A DNA stretch of 8,255 nucleotides. Source: CAZPLZ01 sp964587525 (GTDB taxonomy: Bacteria > Oederibacteriota > CAKKQC01). Shown here piece by piece: positions 1 through 5,801 of the stretch (position 1 is the first letter of the stretch; each line of letters opens with the position of its first letter). The DNA is taken from contig CAZPLZ010000148.1 of the NCBI GenBank assembly GCA_964587525.1, positions 1 to 8,255 on the forward strand. The letters run 5' to 3'. Position numbers and translations under genes: made by a program. Below the pieces are notes generated by a model that saw only the letters and a program-made list of their open reading frames with translations, had not been told where the DNA came from and did no database searches.

Positions 1-2
1 CC

Positions 3-449
3 ACCTGGAACACCGTGCCCTGGAAATTCGAGGCCGGCACGCCCAACATCGCGGACGTCGCGGCATTCAGCGCAGCCCTTGACTACCTCGAGACCAAAGG
101 CATGGACGCCATCCGGGAGCACGAGGTGGACCTCACGCGCTACGCCCTTGGCCGGCTAGCGGAAATCGAAGGACTCACGGTGTACGGTCCCCGAGACGCG
201 GAAGTGCGCGGGGGTGTGATCGCCTTTAACGATGCGGATCTCCACCCGCACGACCTGGCCACGGTGCTGGACCAGCACGGCGTGGCCATCCGGGCCGGAC
301 ACCACTGTGCCCAGCCGCTGATGCGCCACTTAAAGGTGGTCGCCACCGTCCGCGCGAGCTTTTACCTCTACAACAGCCGGGACGATGCGGATGCGCTGGT
401 GGAAGGGATTCGCACAGCGAGGAGTTACTTTGGATTCACAAACACCTGA
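3..449 (+). CDS. sufS: SufS-type cysteine desulfurase, C-terminal part (5' end outside window)
   Basis: This is a PLP-dependent group II cysteine desulfurase. It takes sulfur from cysteine as a persulfide and passes it to the Fe-S scaffold in the cytoplasm. Only about 149 C-terminal residues are present; the frame is already open at the window edge, so the PLP lysine and N-terminal domain lie outside. Visible family marks are the KFEAGTPNIADV block near the left edge, the active-site loop RAGHHCAQPLM with the catalytic Cys codon at 306-308, and the terminal RASFYLYNS block followed by an amphipathic helix. The RAGHHCAQP context and the short spacing around the Cys fit SufS rather than IscS/NifS. 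The gene overlaps the next one (SufU) by 20 bases, so the two are probably translationally coupled. SufB, SufC and SufD genes may lie upstream, but that cannot be seen. Confidence 0.95.
   Translation, partial: TWNTVPWKFEAGTPNIADVAAFSAALDYLETKGMDAIREHEVDLTRYALGRLAEIEGLTVYGPRDAEVRGGVIAFNDADLHPHDLATVLDQHGVAIRAGHHCAQPLMRHLKVVATVRASFYLYNSRDDADALVEGIRTARSYFGFTNT
419..432 (+). promoter_or_regulatory. Shine-Dalgarno and TTG start of sufU, inside the sufS 3' end
   Basis: GAGGAG at 419-424 is followed after five bases by TTG at 430-432, in the SufU frame. SufU proteins normally begin just ahead of the LYRDVVLDHYR block, and this start gives that layout. The only ATG in frame (385) would add 15 residues that read as out-of-frame SufS coding. 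The TTG is therefore preferred. Confidence 0.75.
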
Positions 450-927
450 GCTGGACAGCCTGTACCGGGACGTGGTCCTGGACCACTACCGCTCCCCTCG
501 CGGCCGGACTGAGGTCACGAACCCTGATGTGGTGAACGAGGGCGTCAACCCGCTGTGCGGGGATGAGGTGGCCGTGGCGCTCAAACTCGGAAACGGCCGG
601 CTTGACAAGCTCCACGTCAAGGGCCGCGGGTGCTCCATCAGCACGGCCTCAGGCTCCATGATGGCGGAGCTTTTGGCCGGCAAGCCGCGGGCTGAGGTCG
701 AACACCTCGCGGAGATCTTCAGGAAGATGATGCACGGCGAACCTCCCCCACAAGGGGTGGACATCGGCGACCTGGACGCCCTGGAAGGTGTTCAGAAGTT
801 CCCCGTGCGCATCAAGTGCGCCTTGCTGCCCTGGACGACCTTGCACGATGCGCTGCGCGCCTATGACCAAGGCCAGTCAAGGCCGGAGGCACCAACGTCA
901 ACCGAAACTGGAGGTGAGAACGCATGA
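430..927 (+). CDS. sufU: SufU Fe-S assembly / sulfur-transfer protein
   Basis: This is an IscU-fold protein of the SufU type. It accepts persulfide sulfur from SufS, either as a zinc-containing sulfurtransferase or as a scaffold, and acts in the cytoplasm. With the TTG start it has 165 residues. It opens with LYRDVVLDHYRSPRGR (residues 11-26), typical of the family. The three conserved metal/sulfur cysteines are visible: C43 in NPLCGDE with D45 beside it, C68 in GRGCSISTAS, and C130 in RIKCALLPW. The stretch between the second and third Cys (about residues 85-120) holds the roughly 20-residue insertion that separates SufU from IscU. The tail from residue 148 is polar and unlike the family core. 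The gene overlaps the sufS end by 20 bases and its TGA overlaps the next ATG (ATGA), so sufS, sufU and the DUF59 gene are tightly coupled. Confidence 0.93.
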   Translation: MDSQTPELDSLYRDVVLDHYRSPRGRTEVTNPDVVNEGVNPLCGDEVAVALKLGNGRLDKLHVKGRGCSISTASGSMMAELLAGKPRAEVEHLAEIFRKMMHGEPPPQGVDIGDLDALEGVQKFPVRIKCALLPWTTLHDALRAYDQGQSRPEAPTSTETGGENA

Positions 928-1181
928 ACGAACCGAACATCGAAACCACACCAAGTGACCAGGCCAAGCCCACCGTCGAAAAAGTCTTTGACGTGCTTAA
1001 ATCCGTCGAGGACCCCGAGATCCACCAGAACATCGTGGGACTGGGACTCGTGTACGGCGCAGACATCAGCGAGGCCGGGGACAAGATCAACCTCAAGATG
1101 ACGCTCACGACCCCGTACTGCCCATATGGCCCGCAGCTCATCCAGGAGACCAAGATGTGCCTGATGGCCTGCCGGGGGTGA
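924..1181 (+). CDS. MIP18/DUF59 (SufT/PaaD-like) protein, C-terminus lost to an apparent frameshift
   Basis: DUF59 proteins help mature or deliver Fe-S clusters; in suf operons the family member is often called SufT. The start is an ATG overlapping the sufU stop, with GGAGGTGAG just upstream (910-918). Seen in the 85 residues are a variable polar N-terminus (1-17), the VEDPEIHQNIVGLGLVYG block (28-45), the KMTLTTPYCP strand with the conserved Cys at residue 66, and the start of the following helix (QLIQET). After residue 77 the frame departs from the family and hits TGA at 1179. The expected continuation, ending in the VVDIVWEPPWDP block, is intact in the -1 frame downstream. The open frame is therefore about 30 residues short. 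This could be a real one-base deletion or a sequencing or assembly error. An intact relative lies at 5898-6206. Confidence 0.85.
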   Translation: MNEPNIETTPSDQAKPTVEKVFDVLKSVEDPEIHQNIVGLGLVYGADISEAGDKINLKMTLTTPYCPYGPQLIQETKMCLMACRG

Positions 1182-1273
1182 AAGAAGCGGTTGTTGATAT
1201 CGTCTGGGAGCCACCCTGGGACCCCAAGACGATGGCATCGGACGAAGTCAAAGACGCGCTAGGACTGTGGTAA
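1154..1273 (+). pseudogene. Displaced C-terminal part of the DUF59 gene, in the -1 frame
   Basis: Reading from the GAT at 1154 gives DVPDGLPGVKEAVVDIVW, then EPPWDPKTMASDEVKDALGLW and TAA at 1271. This is the standard DUF59 C-terminus: the LPGV turn, the V-x-IVW strand, the PPWDP motif, and a final helix with conserved charge. It matches the end of the intact copy (VEIVWNPPWDPSRI). Joining TK at residue 77 of the upstream frame to this segment restores the usual 20-residue spacing from the conserved Cys to the PG turn. One base is therefore missing near 1150-1158. It has no start codon or Shine-Dalgarno of its own, so it is not a separate gene. Confidence 0.85.
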
Positions 1274-1275
1274 AA

Positions 1276-1300
1276 GGGGGGAGTGGGGAAAGGGAGAGGG
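1276..1300 (+). repeat. G-tract element (G-quadruplex-type pattern) ahead of the reductase gene
   Basis: Four runs of three or more G lie on the sense strand at 1276-1281, 1285-1288, 1292-1294 and 1298-1300, separated by three-base loops AGT, AAA and AGA. This fits the usual intramolecular quadruplex pattern. The element sits three bases after the DUF59 stop and seven bases before the GAGGAG Shine-Dalgarno of the reductase, so in an operon transcript it would fall in the intercistronic leader. Apart from one substitution-and-gap region it matches the right half of the palindromic repeat at 5802-5857. Whether it folds in RNA is inference. Confidence 0.6.
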
Positions 1301-1321
1301 AGGACATGAGGAGACCAGGAA

Positions 1322-3661
1322 ATGGGTGAAGCGGTAAAAACCTGGAAAGAAGCTCTGGCCGGCAAGATGGACCCGGAGCTGGGGCGCGAGATTGACATCT
1401 TCGAAACCCAGATCGAGCTGCGCAAGCAGGGCAAGCTGGACGAGAAGATCTTCGCCGAAACCCGGCTGCGCCGCGGCTGCTACGGTCAGCGGTATGACAA
1501 CGGCCACCGGCATGACGGAAAGCAGGAGCGGCAGCTCGTGTATCCGAGCACGGGGCAAGCCACGAAGGGGCCCAACACCGAGTGGGACGCGCCGGGCATG
1601 CAGCGCATCAAGTTCCCGTACGGCGGCATCACCGCTGAACAGATGGAAACGCTTGCGGAACTTGCGGAAGAATACTCCGACGGAATCGCGCACATCACCA
1701 CCCGGCAGGACATCCAGCTTCACTTCATCCATATCGAGGACACCCCGGATCTCATGCGGCGGCTAGCCATGGTGGGGATCACCACCCGTGAGGCCTGTGG
1801 CAACTCCGTGCGCAATGTCACGGCCTGCCCGCTGGCGGGCGTGTGCCGTACGGAGACGTTCGATGTCACGCCCTACGCTCGCGCGTTTTTCAAGTTCATG
1901 CTTGGCCATCCGGATGTCCAGGACTTCGGCCGCAAATTCAAGGTGGCTTTTTCCGGCTGTGAACACGAGGCCTGCGGATTGGTGAACATGCACGACATGG
2001 GTTTCATCGCCGCGGAACAGGAGACCGGCGAGAGGAAAGTCCGTGGCTTTAAGGTGTTCATAGGTGGAGGGCTGGGGCCCACCCCGTTCAACGCCCAGGT
2101 GCTCGCCGACTTCGTGCCCGTTGACGAGATTCTTCGGTACGGCCAGGCGGTGGCCCGAGTGTTCGCCCGGCTGGGAGAAAAGAAGCTGCGTTCCATGGCC
2201 CGGATCAAGTTCCTCGTCAAGAAGGTCGGCATCGAGCAGTTCAGGAACCTGATCGCCGAGGAGCTGAAGGTCCTGGAGCCTGATCCACGCTGGAAGGAGT
2301 GGCCTGCGCAAGAGGAGGCGAAGGGCCAGGAGACCGCCGCCAGGAAAGCGCAGTCACTCAACGGGGCGGTCAAGCCTCCTGAGTTCGCCGAATGGTTCAA
2401 GACGAACGTGTACCAGCAGCGCCAGCCGGGGTATGCGGTGGCCTACGTCACCACGCCGCTGGGCGATTACACCGCCGACCAGCTCCGGGGACTCGCCAAC
2501 ATAGCCCGCAAGTACGTCAAGGACACGGTGCGGACTACGGTGGACCAGAACCTGGTCTTCCGCTGGGTCAGCGAGGCTGACCTGCCGGCCTTCTATGCCG
2601 ATCTGATAAAACTTGGGCTGGGCAAGTCGGGCGCCAACACGATTGCGGACGTGACAGCTTGCCCAGGCACCGACACCTGCAAGCTGGGGGTGGCCTCGGC
2701 CCGCGGCCTGGCCCGGGAGCTGCACAATCGTCTCCTGGCGGCGAGCCTGGACATGCCGGAGGACGTGAAGCGGCTCAAGATCAAGGTCAGCGGCTGCCCC
2801 AACTCCTGCGGCCAGCACCATATCGCCGACCTGGGCTTCTATGGCGGCAGCCGGAAGGTGTCCGGCTACACGGTGCCACACTTCAACGTGGTGCTGGGAG
2901 GCCAGTGGACCGAGAACGCCGGCTCGTACGGGCTGGCCATCGGCGCGGTCCCGTCCAAACGGATTCCGGAAGTGGTGACCAGGCTGACAGACAAGTTCGC
3001 GGCGGAACGGCAGGACAGCGAGACCTTCCAGGCATTCATCAAGCGGATCGGCAAGGGCACCGTACTCGATCAATTGAAAGATCTCATGGTGATCCCGGCG
3101 TACGAGACGGAACGCAGCTTCTACTCAGACTGGGGTGACCCCCGTGAGTTCACCATGAGTGACATCGGCAAGGGCGAGTGCGCCGGCGAGGTCGTGACCC
3201 CCTCGCAGTTCGCGCTAGCCACGGCCGGTCGCGAAGTTTTTGAAGCGCAGATTCTCCTGGACAAGGGCGACCTCAAGGGCGCTTTAGATCAAGCGCACGC
3301 TTCCATGATCCACGGGGCGCTGGCCATCCTGCGCATCCCGCTACGGGAGCTCCCTGACCATGCGGACAAGGTGTTCGAGGAATTCTGCAGGCGGTACTAC
3401 TCAAACATCACCTCGCTGGAGGAGTACCGCAGGCATGGCTCGGCCGGACAATCTCAGGGGATCTTCGTGGAGCAGATCCCTGCCGGCCACATGCCGTTCG
3501 CCCCCCTGCTGCTCAAGATGCGCTCGCAGCCTGTTGATACAACGTCACCGGAAGCCGTCCATCAACGGGTGGAAGAAGCCCAGCTTTTCCTCGAGGCTAT
3601 TCACAGTTTTATCGGCAAGGTGAGCGAGGCCGAGAGCAAGCTAGCCGTCAGTCTCCCCTAG
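1322..3661 (+). CDS. Siroheme/[4Fe-4S] sulfite (or nitrite) reductase hemoprotein with C-terminal extension
   Basis: This is a cytoplasmic hemoprotein reducing sulfite to sulfide (or nitrite to ammonia) with six electrons, probably from ferredoxin since no flavoprotein gene is adjacent. ATG 1322 has GAGGAG eight bases upstream. The 779 residues show the twofold repeat of the family: ferredoxin-like and siroheme halves at about 90-320 and 350-600. C447-x5-C453 and C492-x3-C496 match the [4Fe-4S]-siroheme ligands. Basic substrate residues appear at R128 (TTRQDIQLH), R164 (NSVRNV), K205 and K207 (GRKFKVAF). The Lys-x-Lys pair is the sulfite-reductase form; plant-type nitrite reductases have Lys-x-Asn. 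Oddities are a second Cys quartet in the first half (C169, C175, C213, C218), an N-terminal insertion around residues 45-95, and a mostly helical tail of about 170 residues (610-779). Sulfite is the favoured substrate. The family call is firm. Confidence 0.92.
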   Translation: MGEAVKTWKEALAGKMDPELGREIDIFETQIELRKQGKLDEKIFAETRLRRGCYGQRYDNGHRHDGKQERQLVYPSTGQATKGPNTEWDAPGMQRIKFPYGGITAEQMETLAELAEEYSDGIAHITTRQDIQLHFIHIEDTPDLMRRLAMVGITTREACGNSVRNVTACPLAGVCRTETFDVTPYARAFFKFMLGHPDVQDFGRKFKVAFSGCEHEACGLVNMHDMGFIAAEQETGERKVRGFKVFIGGGLGPTPFNAQVLADFVPVDEILRYGQAVARVFARLGEKKLRSMARIKFLVKKVGIEQFRNLIAEELKVLEPDPRWKEWPAQEEAKGQETAARKAQSLNGAVKPPEFAEWFKTNVYQQRQPGYAVAYVTTPLGDYTADQLRGLANIARKYVKDTVRTTVDQNLVFRWVSEADLPAFYADLIKLGLGKSGANTIADVTACPGTDTCKLGVASARGLARELHNRLLAASLDMPEDVKRLKIKVSGCPNSCGQHHIADLGFYGGSRKVSGYTVPHFNVVLGGQWTENAGSYGLAIGAVPSKRIPEVVTRLTDKFAAERQDSETFQAFIKRIGKGTVLDQLKDLMVIPAYETERSFYSDWGDPREFTMSDIGKGECAGEVVTPSQFALATAGREVFEAQILLDKGDLKGALDQAHASMIHGALAILRIPLRELPDHADKVFEEFCRRYYSNITSLEEYRRHGSAGQSQGIFVEQIPAGHMPFAPLLLKMRSQPVDTTSPEAVHQRVEEAQLFLEAIHSFIGKVSEAESKLAVSLP

Positions 3662-3673
3662 CCCTCTCCCCCC
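3662..3673 (+). repeat. C-rich 12-mer identical to the left arm of the 5815 palindrome
   Basis: CCCTCTCCCCCC follows directly after the reductase TAG and is base-for-base the same as 5815-5826. Its complement is the G-rich arm also related to 1276-1300. The copy sits where the Shine-Dalgarno and start codon of the next conserved gene would be expected. It may be a remnant of a dispersed element. A 12-base low-complexity match alone could arise by chance. Confidence 0.4.
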
Positions 3674-3732
3674 TGCTTAACCTACACGCCGTCAACGTCA
3701 AGATCTTTGCGGAGTCCTCCGCAGGGATCGAC

Positions 3733-4263
3733 ATGAAGGCGTTCATCAACATCTTTCACCGGCTGCTCCAGGAGAACAAACTGGACGGGATCCTGGTGGA
3801 CATCGCGGAATACACCCATCTCCCCGAAGGGCCGGGCGTGCTCTTGGTGGCCCACGAAGGCCACTGGGTGATGGACACCACCGGCGGCCGGCTGGGCCTG
3901 CTCTACAACCAGAAACGGGTCCCGCCAGCCTCCGCCGAGGACCACCTGAGGCGGGCGTTCACCGAAACGCTGAAGGCCTGCGTGCTGCTCGAGGCAGAGC
4001 CGGAGATGGCCGGCAAGCTCAAATTCACCGCACACCACGTGCAGGTGACCATCAACGACCGGCTGGCAGCGCCGAACACTCCTGAATCGTACGAACTACT
4101 CGAGCCCGCGCTGAGGAAATTCTTGACGGCCCTCTACGGTGACACCCCGGTCACGCTTCAGCGCGAAACCGACCCGCGGAAGCGCTGCACGGTTGAGGTG
4201 ACCGCTCCGGTCTCGCTCGACGCACCTAAAGCCTTGAAGCGCCTCTCGAACACAAGCCCTTGA
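3733..4263 (+). CDS. Conserved protein of unknown function, downstream of the siroheme reductase
   Basis: From the ATG at 3733 there are 176 residues, soluble and without signal peptide or membrane segments. Recognisable blocks are FINIFHRLLQENKLDGILVDIAEYTHLPEGPGVLLVAHEG in two parts (about 4-23 and 24-43), then GGRLGLLYNQKR (51-62), a helical centre with a single Cys at 83, and TINDRLAAPN (106-115). I recall similar uncharacterised proteins beside sulfite/nitrite reductases, but cannot assign a function. The true N-terminus is uncertain. The frame stays open upstream and reads LLNLHAVNVKIFAESSAGID immediately before this Met, which looks like family sequence. No ATG, GTG or TTG occurs in that frame back to the TGA at 3535. 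CTG at 3673 is the only near-cognate candidate. AGGG at 3722-3725 could serve as a weak Shine-Dalgarno for 3733. The stop codon overlaps the promoter at 4260. Confidence 0.8.
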   Translation: MKAFINIFHRLLQENKLDGILVDIAEYTHLPEGPGVLLVAHEGHWVMDTTGGRLGLLYNQKRVPPASAEDHLRRAFTETLKACVLLEAEPEMAGKLKFTAHHVQVTINDRLAAPNTPESYELLEPALRKFLTALYGDTPVTLQRETDPRKRCTVEVTAPVSLDAPKALKRLSNTSP

Positions 4264-4288
4264 CATTTCAGGGCTGCTTTCTTATAGT
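4260..4288 (+). promoter_or_regulatory. Strong sigma-70-type promoter of the candidate 6S RNA
   Basis: TTGACA (4260-4265) and TATAGT (4283-4288) are separated by 17 bp. This is a consensus -35 box and a -10 box with one mismatch at optimal spacing. The -35 box overlaps the TGA stop (4261-4263) of the preceding gene. Transcription would start near 4293-4296. Such a strong promoter in front of a non-coding stretch suits a constitutively expressed structural RNA. Confidence 0.8.
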
Positions 4289-4293
4289 CCAGT

Positions 4294-4495
4294 GCAGGCC
4301 CTGCGCTGTACGTATGAAGGAGTGAAAAAATTGAACCGATACCAAGTTAAAGGGGGCCTCAATCGAGTATGTGGTGTGTTGCAACCTTCAGAATAAGGAA
4401 GCACCCAAACCCTTCTCTGGAAGCCCCACCTGATAAACAGGGTTCAACTTGGAGTAACCCTCGACGGCAGAGGCGGGACCTGGCCTCATCTTTTT
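4294..4495 (+). ncRNA. ssrS: Probable 6S RNA (about 195-200 nt)
   Basis: 6S RNA mimics an open promoter and binds the housekeeping RNA polymerase holoenzyme. This stretch has no coding frame, follows a near-consensus promoter and ends in TTTTT (4491-4495). The two ends can pair: AGGCC (4296-4300) with GGCCT (4482-4486), CTGC (4301-4304) with GCGG (4473-4476, one G-U), and CTGT-A-CGT (4306-4313) with ACGGCAG (4464-4470), giving a bulged closing stem. CCAAGTT (4342-4348) pairs with AACTTGG (4446-4452) as an inner stem. GGGGC (4353-4357) pairs with GCCCC (4423-4427), and short hairpins lie at the tip. The closing and inner stems flank a large, mostly unpaired bubble, as in 6S. The 3' portion (GGGTTCAA, then AGTAACCC and ACGGCAG) recalls the 3' side of known 6S RNAs. 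I remember 6S genes near rarA in other bacteria. The family is judged by eye, not by a covariance model. Confidence 0.6.
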
Positions 4496-4499
4496 ACCC

Positions 4500-5798
4500 T
4501 TGACCCAAGCTGAACTCTTCTCCGGCGTTCAGCGCACACCACTGGCGCGCCGCATGGCCCCTCGCAACCTGGAGGAATTTGTCGGGCAGGAACATCTGCT
4601 GGCACCAGGCAAGTCGCTCCGCACGCTGATCGAAACTGACCGCTTGAGCTCCCTGATCCTCTGGGGTCCCCCAGGCTGCGGCAAGAGCGCGGTGGCCGGG
4701 CTGATCGCCAGCCGGACGAAATCCGAGCTGGTCCGGCTCAACGCGGTGACCTCCACCGTGGACGACCTCCGGCAGCTCAAACGTGAAGCGCTTGGCCGCC
4801 AGGCCACGGGCCGCCGGACGATCTTGTTTCTGGACGAGATCCACCGGTTCAACAAAACCCAGCAGGACGCGCTTCTCCCGGAAGTCGAAGAAGAACTGTA
4901 CGTGCTGATCGGCACCACCACCCACAACCCCTATTTCGCCGTGGTCGGCGCCCTGCTCTCCCGCTCCCGGGTTTTCCCCTTCACCCCCCTCGCCTCGGAG
5001 CATCTGCTCACCCTGCTGCGGCGCGCACTGAACGACCCCGAACGAGGGCTCGGTGGACAGAACATCGAGGCTGAGCCGGAGGCGCTGGACGCTCTCGCCC
5101 GTCTGGCCGACGGCGATGCCCGCGCGGCGCTGAGCGGGCTGGAGCTGGCCGTGCTGACCGCAGCCCCACTGGCCGGCCCAGTCCGGCTCACCAAGCGCCA
5201 TGTCCTGGAAGCCCTCCAGTTAAAGCACCTCCGGTACGACCGGGACGAAGACGCCCACTACGACACCATCTCCGCGTTCATCAAGAGCGTAAGGGGGTCC
5301 GATCCTGACGCCGCCATCTACTGGCTGGCCGCCATGCTCGCCGGTGGCGAGGACCCACGGTTCATCGCCCGCCGGCTGATCATCCTGGCCTCAGAGGATA
5401 TCGGCAACGCTGACCCTCAGGGCCTCCTGATGGCCTCGGCCGCCATGCACGCGGTGGAGACCGTGGGACTGCCCGAGGCCCGGATCACCCTGGCGCAGGT
5501 GACGGCCTATCTGGCCTGTGCGCCCAAAAGCAACGCCTCATACATGGCTATTGACCGGGCCATGAAAGACGTGGAAGAGCAGCCGCTTAAGGATGTTCCG
5601 AAACACCTCAAGGATGCTCACTACAAAGGCGCAAAAGAACTGGGTCACGGCGAAGACTACAAGTATGCGCACGACAGCCCTGAAGGTTATATCGCCCAGG
5701 AATACATGCCCAACCACAAGCGGTACTACCTCCCCACCGACCGCGGCGTCGAAGCCAAGTTCAAGGAATATTTGGAACGGATTAGGAAATCGGTTTAA
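4500..5798 (+). CDS. rarA: RarA (MgsA) replication-associated recombination AAA+ ATPase
   Basis: RarA is a homotetrameric clamp-loader-like ATPase acting at stalled replication forks and ssDNA gaps. The 432 residues are full length for the family. In order they show the N-terminal PLARRMAPRNLEEFVGQEHLL block (14-34), Walker A GPPGCGKS (56-63), Walker B ILFLDE with HRFN after it (108-117), sensor-1 region GTTTHNPYF (138-146), Arg-finger region SRSRVF (154-159), and the MgsA-type C-terminal oligomerisation domain. That domain includes DAHYDTISAFIKSVRGSDPD, the SEDIGNADP motif and YMPNHKRYYLPTDRG near the end. The TTG at 4500 is chosen because PLARRM must be included; the first ATG (4554) would remove it. 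No Shine-Dalgarno is visible. The start lies four bases after the T-run ending the candidate 6S RNA, so rarA may be expressed by read-through from that promoter. Confidence 0.95.
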   Translation: MTQAELFSGVQRTPLARRMAPRNLEEFVGQEHLLAPGKSLRTLIETDRLSSLILWGPPGCGKSAVAGLIASRTKSELVRLNAVTSTVDDLRQLKREALGRQATGRRTILFLDEIHRFNKTQQDALLPEVEEELYVLIGTTTHNPYFAVVGALLSRSRVFPFTPLASEHLLTLLRRALNDPERGLGGQNIEAEPEALDALARLADGDARAALSGLELAVLTAAPLAGPVRLTKRHVLEALQLKHLRYDRDEDAHYDTISAFIKSVRGSDPDAAIYWLAAMLAGGEDPRFIARRLIILASEDIGNADPQGLLMASAAMHAVETVGLPEARITLAQVTAYLACAPKSNASYMAIDRAMKDVEEQPLKDVPKHLKDAHYKGAKELGHGEDYKYAHDSPEGYIAQEYMPNHKRYYLPTDRGVEAKFKEYLERIRKSV

Positions 5799-5801
5799 AG
5801 A

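Noticed and set aside
385..429. ATG at 385 as the sufU start
   Set aside because: It would add 15 residues overlapping the SufS helix out of frame with no family similarity; TTG 430 has a good Shine-Dalgarno and gives the usual SufU N-terminus.
1170..1181. Programmed -1 frameshifting at the GGGGG before TGA in the DUF59 gene
   Set aside because: The -1 frame already encodes family sequence upstream of this run, so a shift here would replace conserved residues. The site is not a proper X-XXY-YYZ heptamer.
1306..1329. Seven-codon upstream ORF (MRRPGNG) overlapping the reductase start
   Set aside because: Its ATG lies too close to any Shine-Dalgarno, the peptide has no attenuator features, and the purine-rich bases are better explained as the reductase ribosome site.
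2354..3073. Minus-strand open frame of 239 codons opposite the reductase
   Set aside because: It is antisense to the conserved siroheme-binding half, with no ribosome site or family features.
4264..4499. Riboswitch or T-box leader for rarA
   Set aside because: No T-box specifier or recognisable riboswitch core was seen. Closure of the two ends into a long bulged stem and the strong promoter fit a free-standing 6S-like RNA better.
4494..5201. Long minus-strand open frame opposite rarA (235 codons)
   Set aside because: It lies entirely antisense to the RarA coding region, has Gln/Gly/Ala-rich low-complexity content and no recognisable domain. It is a shadow of GC-rich codons.
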